A stretch of DNA of 64,000 nt from Datisca glomerata. Its lineage: Eukaryota > Streptophyta > Magnoliopsida > Cucurbitales > Datiscaceae. Both the position numbers and the translations under genes were made by a program. The stretch lies in contig QANY01009406.1 in NCBI GenBank assembly GCA_003255025.1, positions 930,001-994,000 on the forward strand, read 5' to 3'. Below the pieces are notes generated by a model that did not search any database, had not been told where the DNA came from, and worked only from the letters and a program-made list of their open reading frames with translations. Of this stretch, positions 1 through 9,938 are shown piece after piece (position 1 is the first letter of the stretch; every line of letters begins with the position of its first letter).

Positions 1-925
1 ATATCTGTGTAATTTTTTCAATATATATTATATAAACTTTACCGATGAAAATCAAAACTTCACTGCCGTGCGTGGGGAACTGTTTTTTGGTGCGGGATGT
101 TTTTATTTTCGTAGAATTTAGGTGACTATTTTTTATTTTTCATTCATCCTTAATTATTTTTTAGTTTTTCTTAAAATGGCATATTCTTGATATGTTTATT
201 ATGCTCAGCCCGTTGGGCTGTTTTATGTTGGGCTAGACAGCGGAGGCCCAAATTGATTTGACCCTCTATACATGTTACAAGAGTTGAGTTGAAAACCAGT
301 ACTGCTCACAAGTTGTGATAAATGAAGAGGCAAATTAATCATTGGAGAACAAAATTTAAAAACTTGAAACTTTTCTATCAAGCAAAAATTATAGTAATTA
401 AAAACCGAGGCATGAGCAACCAAAGAAAATCAGCTGAAACCCTACATAAAAGGCAAACCAAAAGACACCTTGTCTTCAATTTTGATAGGTACATATTTAT
501 ATATGTTTTGTTTGTACAACGGTGGAATATGGACGTCAATTTCTGCCTCGTGATTGTGCCTAATAGAATTTCGCACCACCTACCCCCACCACGCACATGG
601 CTTAAGACTTGTACAAAACATCTTCTTTCTTTCTTTCTTTCAACTTTTTTTTTATAATTCATTCTTTCTTTCTTTGCTTTTAGAACCATAAACCGTTGAA
701 ACATTCCATCATCAACCCAAACTTGTTTGAGATTTTAAAAAATTAGGGAGTTAAATCAGCTCTTTTTTAAAGTGGAATAGAAAAGTTGAAAAAATCAAAC
801 CTCCGATGACATGCAGAAGCAAACATAAATCTACTATGAATTATTGGACAGTTGGGCCGCTTATTAAATAAGTTAATCACCAAATAACTAAATTGAATGT
901 AACCAAATATTAGAAGTGTAAGTTT
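1..925. other. Intergenic, nothing recognised
   Basis: AT-rich sequence. Short open frames exist on both strands around 320-700, but they show no recognisable domain, overlap each other antisense, and run through TTTC microsatellite-like tracts (about 625-680). I see no gene, RNA or repeat that I can support here. Confidence 0.5.
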
Positions 926-938
926 CACTACAAGGAAA
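926..938 (+). mobile_element. Orphan CACTA-like terminal motif
   Basis: The sequence CACTACAAGGAAA matches the consensus start of En/Spm (CACTA) elements in plants. No matching inverted end (TTTCCTTGTAGTG) was found by eye within reach, so this is either a truncated element end or chance. The subterminal bases after it do not resemble those of the CACTA element near 54-58 kb. Confidence 0.3.
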
Positions 939-1154
939 CTAACAGTGTTTTAGGGCCAGACTCATTGAGAGAATAAAATTCCATCAGAAAACGAGTCATT
1001 TTATGTGTTCCCCGATAATTAGTCTTCATTTATTGACAGTTTTAGTTGATATCACCATCGTTACTCATCATTTATTGAAGATTTTAATTGATCTTTGATA
1101 AATAGTAATAATTGATAGGCAATTTTGAGTTACTGTAGAAGAAACTTTTAATTT

Positions 1155-1614
1155 AGGGAAAAGTACAAAGACACCCCATAAATTTTACCTAAAATACACG
1201 GACACCCGATATAGTTTCACAAAAGACAAATAAATTCAATATGTTATAAATATTGAATGAAATGACCAAAACAATATTTAGAGATCATGAATCTTTTCTG
1301 AGACTCGTACCCAGATATCCAAGGGCTCAGACCTGAAAATCCAACCTTCTTCTTTTTCGGGTTATATCAAAATGGTGGATTTGATATTATCTGAAAATCT
1401 GAGTTTGATATAACCCTAAACCATTAGCAAAAGGGTTGATTAAGGAATTTTTTTGTATGTTAAAAAAAATTAATGTTGTTAGTAAGAAAATTAACCTTTT
1501 GAGGTTTTTATCTACAAAATAAAATGCCAAGGGGAGTCTGTGTATTTTCTGAAACTATAAAAGAGTATATGTGTTTTTTACGCAAACCTCAGGAGGTGTC
1601 CGTATACTTTTCTC
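1155..1614. mobile_element. Non-autonomous TIR element (MITE)
   Basis: The left end (AGGGAAAAGTACAAAGACACC) and the right end (GGTGTCCGTATACTTTTCTC) are imperfect inverted repeats. The similarity extends inward for about 70 bp, including GTTTCA-type blocks. The octamer TTTAATTT lies directly outside both ends (1147-1154 and 1615-1622), consistent with an 8-bp target-site duplication. There is no coding capacity. Superfamily is uncertain: hAT or Mutator-like are the candidates. The right half is present again at about 9362-9625 as part of a larger duplication. Confidence 0.6.
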
Positions 1615-1729
1615 TTTAATTTATTGATGATTTTAAGTAACCTTCTAAACACCAAAGACTTCTAACCCAAGTACAACAATTAAAAACTTCATCATCCAGA
1701 ATTAGGGGTTAATCCCCACATAATGTAAT
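1317..1729 (+). repeat. Duplicated host segment, copy A (left half)
   Basis: This stretch is repeated at 9362-9743 with scattered substitutions. It includes the right half of the TIR element and about 110 bp of flank beyond it. Copy A is interrupted at 1729/1730 by the LTR element and resumes at 8510. The break point carries the 5-bp target duplication GTAAT (1725-1729 and 8505-8509). Confidence 0.8.
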
Positions 1730-2318
1730 TGTAAAGGAAAAAATTCAAGGACTTTGATAATAGATCGTGAATTCCCTACATCATAATATGAAAATATAGA
1801 GAATAATTAAGAGAGAGAATGATAGAATAACAACACCATGATTTACGTGAAAAATATTTAAAGGGAAGAAAAACCACATGGAGGTTTTGATAGTATTTCA
1901 TTATGGAGAAAGGGTTTACAAGGTTAATGCAAGCTGCATAGTCAGCTTGTTTTTAAGGGTGTTGAGAGTTGTTGTCTTTTATTTGGAGTTACATCTTGCC
2001 TTAATTTATAGGCTTTCAATCAGTTACATAGAATCTGATACAGTTTATCTAATTATATCTGAAAATAGGATCAACAGAATATTCTCTAAGATCTAGCTTA
2101 TCAACATTAACAACTTAGTAAATCTTGACCGTCTAATCAATCTAATGGTCTTGATTAGATTTTCTTTAGATTGCCATGTCGATAATCCATGTACTTTCGT
2201 CTGATTGGTCTATTCTTCATAACTGTCTAGTTGACCCTACGGTTTTCGCTCTAACTTCTTTTCGTTGGAGTATTCGGTCTAGATCTTATCACATGTCATG
2301 TAAAATTTTGCATGTACA
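1730..2318 (-). repeat. LTR of LARD-like element (3' LTR if - oriented)
   Basis: Bounded by TGTAAAGG on the left and TGTACA on the right, with TG/CA ends. It matches 7913-8504 along its whole length, with substitutions and short indels. The + strand open frame at 1878-2096, and its counterpart at 8031-8282, is only the conserved LTR sequence and not a gene. Confidence 0.85.
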
Positions 2319-3539
2319 TTGGCCCCTATTACATTAAACAGAATTTTATTCGTTGATGTGTAATGATCATATATTCTTGTTTTGACATTACGTATGCCCA
2401 TTTATGTTCTCACACGCTTCTTACAAACATGCAATCTAGTTTTCCAGGAAATTTTCTGATTGTGTGTTGTCAATGCTGGTTCCCCCTTTTTTTTCTGCCA
2501 TTATGTTTTTTCTTCCTGTTCACAAATGTTTTATAGTTGTCGAGCAATTATTTTATCAGTTTGTTGTCGATGATGATCACTTCTTCTTCATTTGCTGTTA
2601 TATCTTTTTGTTTCTTTCACGATGGACTCATTGTTAGAGTTTTTCCCATTTCTTCATTTTTCATTTTCCTTCTCTCGTACGTTAAGATCTATAACAAGAA
2701 TATTGTGCAAGAACAATAATATAATAATTTATTAAGATGAGTAAGGAGCGAGTGTACGTTTCATAATTGTATCGCATGAGTTTGAGTTTAATGTTCCGCA
2801 TTTGTTAGTAGAATTTCTACTGCTTCCTTATTTTCTTTTTCCTTCTCTCGTTTCATATTTTCCTTTTATACTTCTGCTTTGATCAACTTGAATTACTTTG
2901 TTTGCGTAATTTTTCTTCTATTCAACTCCCTTTTATTGTACTTTATTCAAAGACTTCATAAATTTTAGGGATCAAAATCTGATACTGTGTTGACTTCAAG
3001 CTTTCAACGAAATTTGTTCTTAAATACTTATGAAACTTTTGGCTCCCAGTTCTCTTGAGAATAACTATATTCTTTTATGAAATCTGTTCCCAAGGATAAG
3101 ACTTTAATTTCCTTATGATATACATGCTTCCTTAAGGACTTAGATCCAAATAAAGAGCCATGACCACATCTTCATTCTGAGATAATGAATTATAAACTGT
3201 CGTTTTCTTTTGAGATGAGGACTTAGGTTCAAATAAAGAACCATTGCCTCATTTTTTTTCCTTCTGAGATCGGCGTCCGTAGATATTCTCAAGGACTTAG
3301 GCTCCTTCTGTGGAACCATGTCCTCGTTTTCATTTACTACCAGTTCACCGATAAAGTTTTTCCTGTTTTCTTTCTCTTTCTCCGTTTTGTATTTTTTTAT
3401 TTCCTATTTCTCCTTTTCTCCTTTTCAGTTTCCTTTTTCAGCTCTGAACTTTTTCTTTTCTTTTCTCGCTTCTTTTTCCTTTACTCATGGCTTTCCCGTT
3501 CTAAAATGTTGAAGCCGCGACCTTCCTTTACTTGACTTT

Positions 3540-5096
3540 TCTTTACTGACTTTTTCTTTACTCAGTTTTTCTTTACTAAACTTTTCTTTTCTCCCCTTAT
3601 TTACTCAACTCAGCTTTTCTTTTCACTTTTCTTTACTCGACTTTTCTTTACTCATCCTTGAAGTTCTTTCCTCAACTTCTTTTCTTTTCTAATCCTCAAC
3701 TTATTTTCTGTTCTAAAGTTTTTCCTCAACTTCTTTTCTTTTCTACTCTGAAGACATTTCTTTTTCCATTCTCCCGCTCTTCTTTTCTTAGCGTTTCTTT
3801 AATGAGCTGAAGATTTTTCCTCAACTTCTTTTCTGTTTTGAAGATTTTCCTATTTTTAAGACATTTCCTTTTCCATTCTAAAGACATTTTCTTTTCCACT
3901 CTGAAGACATTTCCTTTTTCATTCTGAAGACATTTTCTTTTCCGTTCCCCCACTCTTCTTTTCTCAACGTTTCTTTAATGAGTTGAAGGTTTTTCCTGAA
4001 CTTCTTTTCTTTTAGATATTTCCATTCTTAAGACATTTCATTTTCCGTTCTTAAGACATTTCTTTTTTTCGTTCTGAAGACATTTCCTTTTTCCGTTCTC
4101 CCGCTCTTCTTTTCTCAGCATTTCTTTAATGAGCTGAAGGGTTTTCCTCATCTTCTTTTCTTTTCTGTTCTAAAGATATTTCTTTTTCCTTTCTCAAGAC
4201 TTTCCCGTTCTGAAGACATTTTCTTCTTACATTCTCCAAACTTTCCTATTCTGAAGACATTTCTTTTTTAGGTCTCTAGACTTTCTAGTTCTGAGGATGT
4301 TCCATTTTCGTTCTGAAGACATTTCCTTTTTTCATTTTGAAGACATTTCCTTTTTCCGTTCTCCAGCTCTTCTTTTCTTAGCGCTTCTTTAATGAGCTGA
4401 AGGTTTTTCCTCAACTTCTTTTATGTTCTGCAGATTTTCCCGCTCTTAGGACATTTCCTTTTCCGTTTTGAAGACATTTCCTTTTCTGGTCTGAAGACAT
4501 TTTCTTTTTCATTCTCCCACACTTCTTTTCTCAACATTTCTTTAATGAGCTTAAGGTTTTTCCTCAATCTATTTTTTTTTATTATGAAGATATTTCCTTT
4601 TCCTTTCTCCATAGTTTCCCGTTCTGAATACATTTCTTTTCTATTCTCCAGACATTTTCTTTTCCATTCTGAATACATTTCTTTTTCCATTCTTCTAACT
4701 TTTCTTTTTCTGTTCTTCAGACTTTCCCGTTCTGAAAACATTTTCTTTTTTTGCTCTGAAGACATTTCTTTTTCTGTTTTCCAGACTTTCCCGTTCAGAA
4801 GATGTTTCCTTTTCCGTTCTAAAAACATTTCTTTTTCCATTCTTTAGACTTTCCCGCTCTGAAGACATTTCCTTTTTTGTTCTGAAGACATTTCTTTTTA
4901 TGTTTTTTAGACTTTCCCGTTTCGAAGACATTTCCTTTTTTCGTTCTGAAGTCTGAGGATGTTTCCTTTTCGTTCTTTCAGACTTTCTTGTTCTGAATAC
5001 ATTTCCTTTTTTTGTTCTGAAGTGTGAGGATGTTTCATTTTCCATTCTAAAGTCTGAGGATGTTTCCTTTTCCATTCTTTCAGACTTTCCCGTTCT
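3540..5096 (-). repeat. Degenerate pyrimidine-rich tandem repeats (Lys/Glu-rich on - strand)
   Basis: A short unit around GAAGACATTTCCTTTTCC is repeated many times. It is nested in a longer unit containing CTTCTTTTCT, TTTCTTTAATGAGCTGAAGG and TTTTTCCTCAACTTC, which recurs near 3777, 3952, 4105, 4366 and 4528. On the - strand, long open stretches (5183-4695, 4840-4421, 3953-3726) read as repeats such as KRNVFRTEKE and SERESLKN. This may be remnant coding sequence of the element's own repetitive gag-like protein, or an accident of low complexity. No known domain is seen. Confidence 0.6.
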
Positions 5097-5650
5097 GAGA
5101 ACGGCGTACGTAGAAGCTCCCAAGAACTTAGACTCCTTCAGTGGAACCATGGCCCTCTTTTGATTTTCTTCTGAGAACGGCATACGTAAACTCTCCCAAG
5201 GACTTAGGCTCCCTCAGTAGAACCATGGCCCCATTTCAATTTTCTTCTGAGAACAACGTACGTAGACACTCCCAAGGACTTAGGTTCCCTCAGTGGAACC
5301 ATGACCCCGCTTTGATTTCTTTCTGAGAGTAATACTTATGAATTGCCCCTCCTAAGGACTTACGCCCTTAGTTTCTTCTGAGAGTAAGACATATAAATTG
5401 CCCCTCTCAAGGACTACACCCTTAGTTCTTTCTGAGAGTAGGACTTATGAATTGTCTCTCCCAAGGACTTACACCCTTAGTTCATTTTGAGAGTAGGACT
5501 TATGAATTGCTCCTCCCAAAGACTTCACCCTTAGTTTCTTCTGAGAGTAGGACGTATGAACTGCCCCTCCCAAGGACTTACACCCTTAGTTCCTTTAGAG
5601 AACAAGACTTACGAACTGCCTACTCTCAAGGACTCACGGCCTAATTTTCA
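5097..5650. repeat. Tandem arrays: three 76-bp units, then ~55-bp units
   Basis: Three copies of 76 bp start at 5097, 5173 and 5249, each containing CGTACGTAGA-like and GGAACCATG motifs. They are followed by units of 54-55 bp starting at 5325, 5380, 5434, 5489, 5543 and 5598, containing GAGAGTAGGACTTATGAATTG and CACCCTTAG-like blocks. Both units share the CCAAGGACTTA core, so one was probably derived from the other. A single diverged copy of the 76-bp type is present near 3270-3320. Confidence 0.85.
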
Positions 5651-5724
5651 TTCTTCTTGAAGAAGAGAGAAAGTTGATGCCAAGTATTTGTCTTGTAAGC
5701 AGTCTGCACGTTATCATGCCATAA

Positions 5725-6625
5725 ATTTTGATCGAAAGTTTCAAATTGAATTCTATGAAATTCTTCAAGAAGTTGATTTTCATATGCTTCCGATGATATA
5801 TAATTCTTCAAGTAATTGGCACTCAGTCGGTACAGTTTAATTAATGAATTTGACCGTTCCACATAATATGCTTTCCGTGTCTTTTGATCGAAATCTCCAA
5901 ACTGAATTCTGTAAAATTCTCCAATAAGTGGACTTTTGTATCTTTTCGATGTAAGATTCATCGTATAGTTGGCTTCCATCAAATACAATTTGATATTCGA
6001 AATTGATCGTTCTGCATATTCTGCTTTCTCAAGCAGCCTTCAAAAAAATTATTATAACTTTTGTTCGAGAGCTCTAAATCGAGTTCTGCAAAATTCTTCA
6101 GGAAGTAGATATCCATAGTTTTCTAATGATATATTATTTTCTATGTAATAATATAAAAATTAATATAGTTTTTAAAAATTAAATTTGAGAAACATTCATA
6201 TATTTACTTTCCTGAATAGCACCAACGAGAGCTGTCATAACTTTTGATCAGGAGTTTCAAATTGATTTTCGTAAAATTTTCAACAAGGTTTATTTATGTA
6301 TATTTCCGTTAACATAAGATTCGTCATGTAGTTGGCCCCCAGTCAATGCAGTTTAATTTTCAAATTTAAGGTTCTGCATAATCCATTTTCCTAAGCCTTC
6401 ATGAGAATCGTCATAACTTTTCCTCATGAGCTCTAAATTAAGTTCTTTAAAATTCTTCAAACAGTATACATCTATATATTTATCATGATCTATTATGTGG
6501 TATGTAAGTCTGATTAAAAAAATTAAATTTGAAGGACATAATTAAGTTAACTTTCCTATACGAAGACTTCCATACTTTTGATCTGGAGCTCAACTTGAAT
6601 TCCGTAAAATTCTCCATGAAACAGA
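5725..6625. repeat. Six diverged ~155-180-bp tandem repeats
   Basis: A block like GATCGAAA-TTCAAATTGAATTCT followed by AAATTCTTCAAGAAG recurs near 5730, 5887, 6064, 6246, 6422 and 6578. Spacings are about 157, 177, 182, 176 and 156 bp. Between these blocks, GTAATTGGC-CAGT-CAGTTTAATT and TTCTGCATAATATGCTTTCC-like segments also repeat. The short open frames here are fragments of the repeat and carry no recognisable domain. Confidence 0.75.
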
Positions 6626-7079
6626 CTCTCCCATATTTTCACAATTATATGACTCGCCATGTAATTTTGCTTCAATCTTTTTTTGTTTCAGTTTCTATTT
6701 CCGTTCCCGTTGTCGGTTCTGTTGTTAAGACATTTTTGTTCTCATTGTCAGGACGTTTCCATTCTCGTGGTTTGTACATATTTTATTATCCTCATAATGT
6801 CCATTTGAATGGCTATCAATTCGTAGCCTTCCTTTCTAAAAAATTGAATGACTGTCTTTTTGGCTTACTCATTGTGTAATAAAGTGGCAGCTTTCCCGTT
6901 CTGAAGTGGTATTTATCCCGTTCTGAAAAGGCATCTTTCTTGACTGAAGTAAACGTGATCTTCTTTGCTCTTCTTTTCTCTGAAATTTCTGCTCTCAAAT
7001 TCTTCCCTTAACAATTTTTTCTTTTCTAATGAATTTCTATTTTGAAATTCTTTCAAATTCTGAAGCGCTGAAGCTTCTC

Positions 7080-7475
7080 TATTCTGAAATTCGGACTTCT
7101 ACTTTCTGTTTTGAAGCTCTGACTTCAACTTTTTTTCTATTCTAAATGTTTGACTTCAACTTTTCTATTATGAAGCTTTGACTTCAACGTTTCTTTCCTA
7201 AAGCTCTGACTTCAGCTTTTCTGTTCTGAAGCTTTGACTTCAGCTTTTCTGATTTGAGCTTTCTGAGCTCCTCTGCACTTTCTAAGCTTTATGAGCTCTT
7301 CTGGTCTGAACTTTTTGAGCTTTTCTGGTATGAGTTTTATGAGCTTTTTGAACTTTTTGAGTTATTCTGGTTTGAGCTTTATGAGATTTTTGAACTTTTT
7401 GAGCTTTGAGCTTGTCTGATCTGACTTTTATGAGCTCTTCTGGTCTGAGCTTTATGATCTCAACTTTTCTTATCC
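7080..7475. repeat. Low-complexity tandem repeats (GAGCTTTTCTG-type)
   Basis: Repeated GACTTCAACTTTTCT and TTTATGAGCTCTTCTGGTCTG-like units inside the LTR element. They are pyrimidine-rich like the array at 3540-5096. No coding potential is supported. Confidence 0.6.
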
Positions 7476-7492
7476 GCTCTGATTTTTTTAAC

Positions 7493-7660
7493 TCATCCTT
7501 CCTTCAAATGGATTTCTTTTCTGATCTCCTTCCTCTCTTTTTTATTTGCTTTGGTTGCTCTTAGCCTAGCTGCCATAGGCAGAGCTTCGATCGTCTGGTA
7601 GTCTGCGGGTAGCAATTCGTGGGTTTCATCGGCCCCTCGTGGTGGTTGTTGAATTTGCAT
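7493..7660 (-). CDS. Short ORF at the 5' end of the LARD-like element
   Basis: An uninterrupted 55-codon frame on the - strand starts at the ATG at 7660 and stops at 7495-7493. It begins MQIQQPPRGADETHELLPAD and ends in a Lys/Arg/Glu-rich tail. It lies about 230 bases inside the putative primer site next to the right LTR, which is where gag would start. I do not recognise a gag domain. It may be the intact start of a decayed gag-like reading frame that continues in the Lys/Glu-rich repeats downstream. The frame is in sequence with normal amino-acid diversity, unlike the low-complexity stretches around it. Translation is not shown. Confidence 0.35.
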   Translation of the reverse strand: MQIQQPPRGADETHELLPADYQTIEALPMAARLRATKANKKERKEIRKEIHLKEG

Positions 7661-7912
7661 AATTCAATTCCACGAATTGTGTTAATAATAATTTTTTAAT
7701 AACAATTGTACAAAATAGGTAAATCAAATCAGATATGAATGAGTGAATTTACCGTTCTTCTTTCTGTTTTCGTTTTCGTAGTCATTTTCATTACTACTTC
7801 TGCATCTGTTTCTTCTTCTGCTTCCGTTGATGGAAGTGCATTTCATTTGGTTTTGAGCATTTAAGGGAGGGATTTCTTGCGCTTTTTCTCATCTCTCAAT
7901 GAAAGCACCAAA

Positions 7913-8504
7913 TGTAAAGGAAAAATTTTACGGTCTTTGAGAATTGATCGTGAATTCACCTACATCATAATATGTAAATATAGAGAATGATTAAGAGAGA
8001 GAAAATGAGAGAATAACAACACCATGATTTATGTGGAAAACCCTTAAAGGGAAGAAAAACCCCGGAGAGATTTTGTTAGTATTTCATTATGGAGAAATGG
8101 TTTACAAGGCTAATACAAGCTGCATAGTCATCTTGTTCTTAAGGGTGTTGAGAATTGTTATCTTCTGTTTGGAGTTACATCTTGTATTTATTTATAAGCC
8201 TTCAATCAGTTACATAGAATCTAATACAGCTTATCTAATTCTATCTGAAAATATGATCAATAGAATATTCCTTGAGATCTAGCTTATCAAATTTAATAAC
8301 TTAGTAAATCTTGACCGTCTGATCAATCTAATGGTCTTCATTAGCTTTTCTTTCGATTGCTACGTCGGCAATCCATGTACTTTCGCCTGATTGGTCTGTT
8401 CTTCATAACCGCCTAATTGATCTTACAGTTCTTGTTCTAACTTCTCTTCGATGGAGTTTTCAGTGTAGATCTTACTACGTGTCATGTGAAATTTTACATA
8501 TACA
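7913..8504 (-). repeat. LTR of LARD-like element (5' LTR if - oriented)
   Basis: A direct copy of 1730-2318 with the same TG...CA ends, followed directly by the GTAAT target duplication at 8505-8509. Confidence 0.85.
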
Positions 8505-8509
8505 GTAAT

Positions 8510-8699
8510 TCTCTGTTCCTTGTCAAAGAAAATTAAAAAGTTAAAATAATAATGAACTTTTGTATTTTTTTTACTCGGTTATTCGACCTATATCTTTCTT
8601 TTCTTAAAAAATTAAGGATTGATGTCGATCCACAAGAGAATATTAAGGTAAATCCTGAGAAACAAATATTCTAAAATGCTTGACGAAGGGTCATGGTGC
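8510..8699 (+). repeat. Duplicated host segment, copy A (right half)
   Basis: It continues copy A after the LTR element. It matches 9744-9938, including TTCCTTGTCAAAGAAAA, CTCGGTTATTCGACCTATAT and AAAATGCTTGA-GAAGGGTCAT. The match stops where the CT tract begins. Confidence 0.8.
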
Positions 8700-8872
8700 G
8701 CTATCTCTCTCTCTCTCCCTCTCCCTCTCTCTATCTCGCTCTCTCTATCTCTATCTCACTCTATCTCTCTATATTTTTTACTCTCTCTCTCGTTCTCTCT
8801 CTCACACACTCTCTCTCTATGTCTCTCTATCTCACTCTATCTCTCTATCTCTCTCACTCTCTTGCTCTCTCC

Positions 8873-8916
<44 letters not shown>

Positions 8917-9361
8917 TTATCCCTCTATCTCTCCCACTCTCTCCCACTCTCTCTCTCTCTCACTCTCTCTCTCCCACTCTATCTATTTCCCTCTCTCTAC
9001 TCTCTTTCTCTTTCACTCTCTCTCTCTCTCTTTCTCCCTCCATCTCTCTCTCTCTCACTTTATCCCTCTATCTCTCTCACTCTCTCCCACTCTCTCTCTC
9101 ACTCTCTCTCTCCCACTCTATCTATTTCCCTCTCTCTACTCTCTTTCTCTTTCACTCTCTTTCTCTTTCACTCTCTCTCTCTTTCTCCCTCCCTCTCTCT
9201 CTCCCCCCTCTCTATCTCTCTCGGTCGCTCTCTCTCTGTCGCTCTTTCTCTCTTTTTCTCTCTTTATCTCCCGCTCTCTCTCTATCTATCTATATCTCAC
9301 TCGATCTCTCTATCTCTATCTCACTCTATCTCTCTATCTCTCTCACTCTCTCTCTCTCTCT
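8700..9361. repeat. Long imperfect (CT)n / (CTAT)n microsatellite
   Basis: About 660 bp of CT repeats broken by TATCTC, CACTCT and CCCTCT variants. There are internal larger duplications, for example the block CCACTCTATCTATTTCCCTC appears twice about 145 bp apart. Long Leu/Ser-only frames in all three + frames are artefacts of the repeat. It separates the two copies of the duplicated host segment. Confidence 0.95.
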
Positions 9362-9938
9362 ATCCAAGGACCCGGATTTGAAAATCTAACCCTCTTCTTC
9401 AAGTTATATGAAATGGAGGATTTGATATTACCCAAAAATCCAGGTTTGTTATAACCCTAAACCCATTAGCAAAATCGTTGATTAAGGGTATTTTGGTATT
9501 TTAAAAAAACAATGCCGTTAGTAAGAAAATTAACATTTTTGGGTATTTTTATCTACAAATTAAAATGTCAAGGAAAATCTGTGTTTTTTCTGAAACTACA
9601 GAGGGGTGTCCGTGTACTTTTCCCTTTAATTTATTGACGATTTAGAATAACCGTCTAAACACCAAAGACTTCTAACCCAAGTACGGTAATTAAAAACTTC
9701 ATAATCCTGAATTAGGGTTTAATCCCCAGATAATGTAATCCTCTTTTCCTTGTCAAAGAAAAATAAAAGTTAAAAAGTTAAAGAATATTGAACTTTTTGT
9801 ATTGTTTTGACTCGGTTATTCGACCTATATCTTTCTTTTCTTAAAGAAAAATTAGGGATCGATGCTGATCCACCGGTGAATATTAAGGTAAATCCTAAGA
9901 AAAGAAATTCTAAAATGCTTGAGGAAGGGTCATAGTGC
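9362..9938 (+). repeat. Duplicated host segment, copy B (empty site)
   Basis: An uninterrupted 577-bp counterpart of 1317-1729 plus 8510-8699. At the position where copy A contains the LTR element, copy B reads straight through (about 9739-9744), with one GTAAT. It therefore preserves the pre-insertion sequence. It also carries the right half of the TIR element, ending in TGTACTTTTCCC. Confidence 0.8.

Larger units (their letters stand above)
1730..8504 (-). mobile_element. Non-autonomous LTR retrotransposon, LARD-like
   Basis: Two direct repeats of 589 and 592 bp start with TG and end with CA (1730-2318 and 7913-8504), and both flanks carry GTAAT. The 5.6 kb interior contains no recognisable gag zinc knuckle, protease, integrase or RT. 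It is mostly pyrimidine-rich tandem repeats. I favour the - strand for three reasons: just inside the right LTR the - strand reads TGGTGCTTTCATTGAGAG (7893-7910), which begins with the TGG expected of a tRNA primer site; a purine-rich AATAGGGGCCAA abuts the left LTR; and a short ATG-initiated frame follows the primer site at 7660. The LTRs differ at roughly one site in eight over the first 145 bp, so the insertion is old. It would have depended on proteins from another element. Confidence 0.8.

Noticed and set aside
322..704. Pair of antisense frames of about 110 codons
   Set aside because: They overlap on opposite strands, pass through TTTC runs and show no domain.
1878..2096. Small protein with copies at two places (also 8031-8282)
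   Set aside because: Both lie within the two LTRs of one element. Similarity is due to LTR identity, and frame and length differ.
5097..5650. CRISPR-like array of regular repeats
   Set aside because: The repeats are contiguous and have no unique spacers. They lie inside a plant LTR element.
8676..9454. Long open frames of 233-253 codons in all three + frames
   Set aside because: They consist of Leu/Ser/Tyr repeats encoded by the (CT)n and (CTAT)n tract. Three overlapping open frames with the same low complexity are an artefact of the microsatellite.
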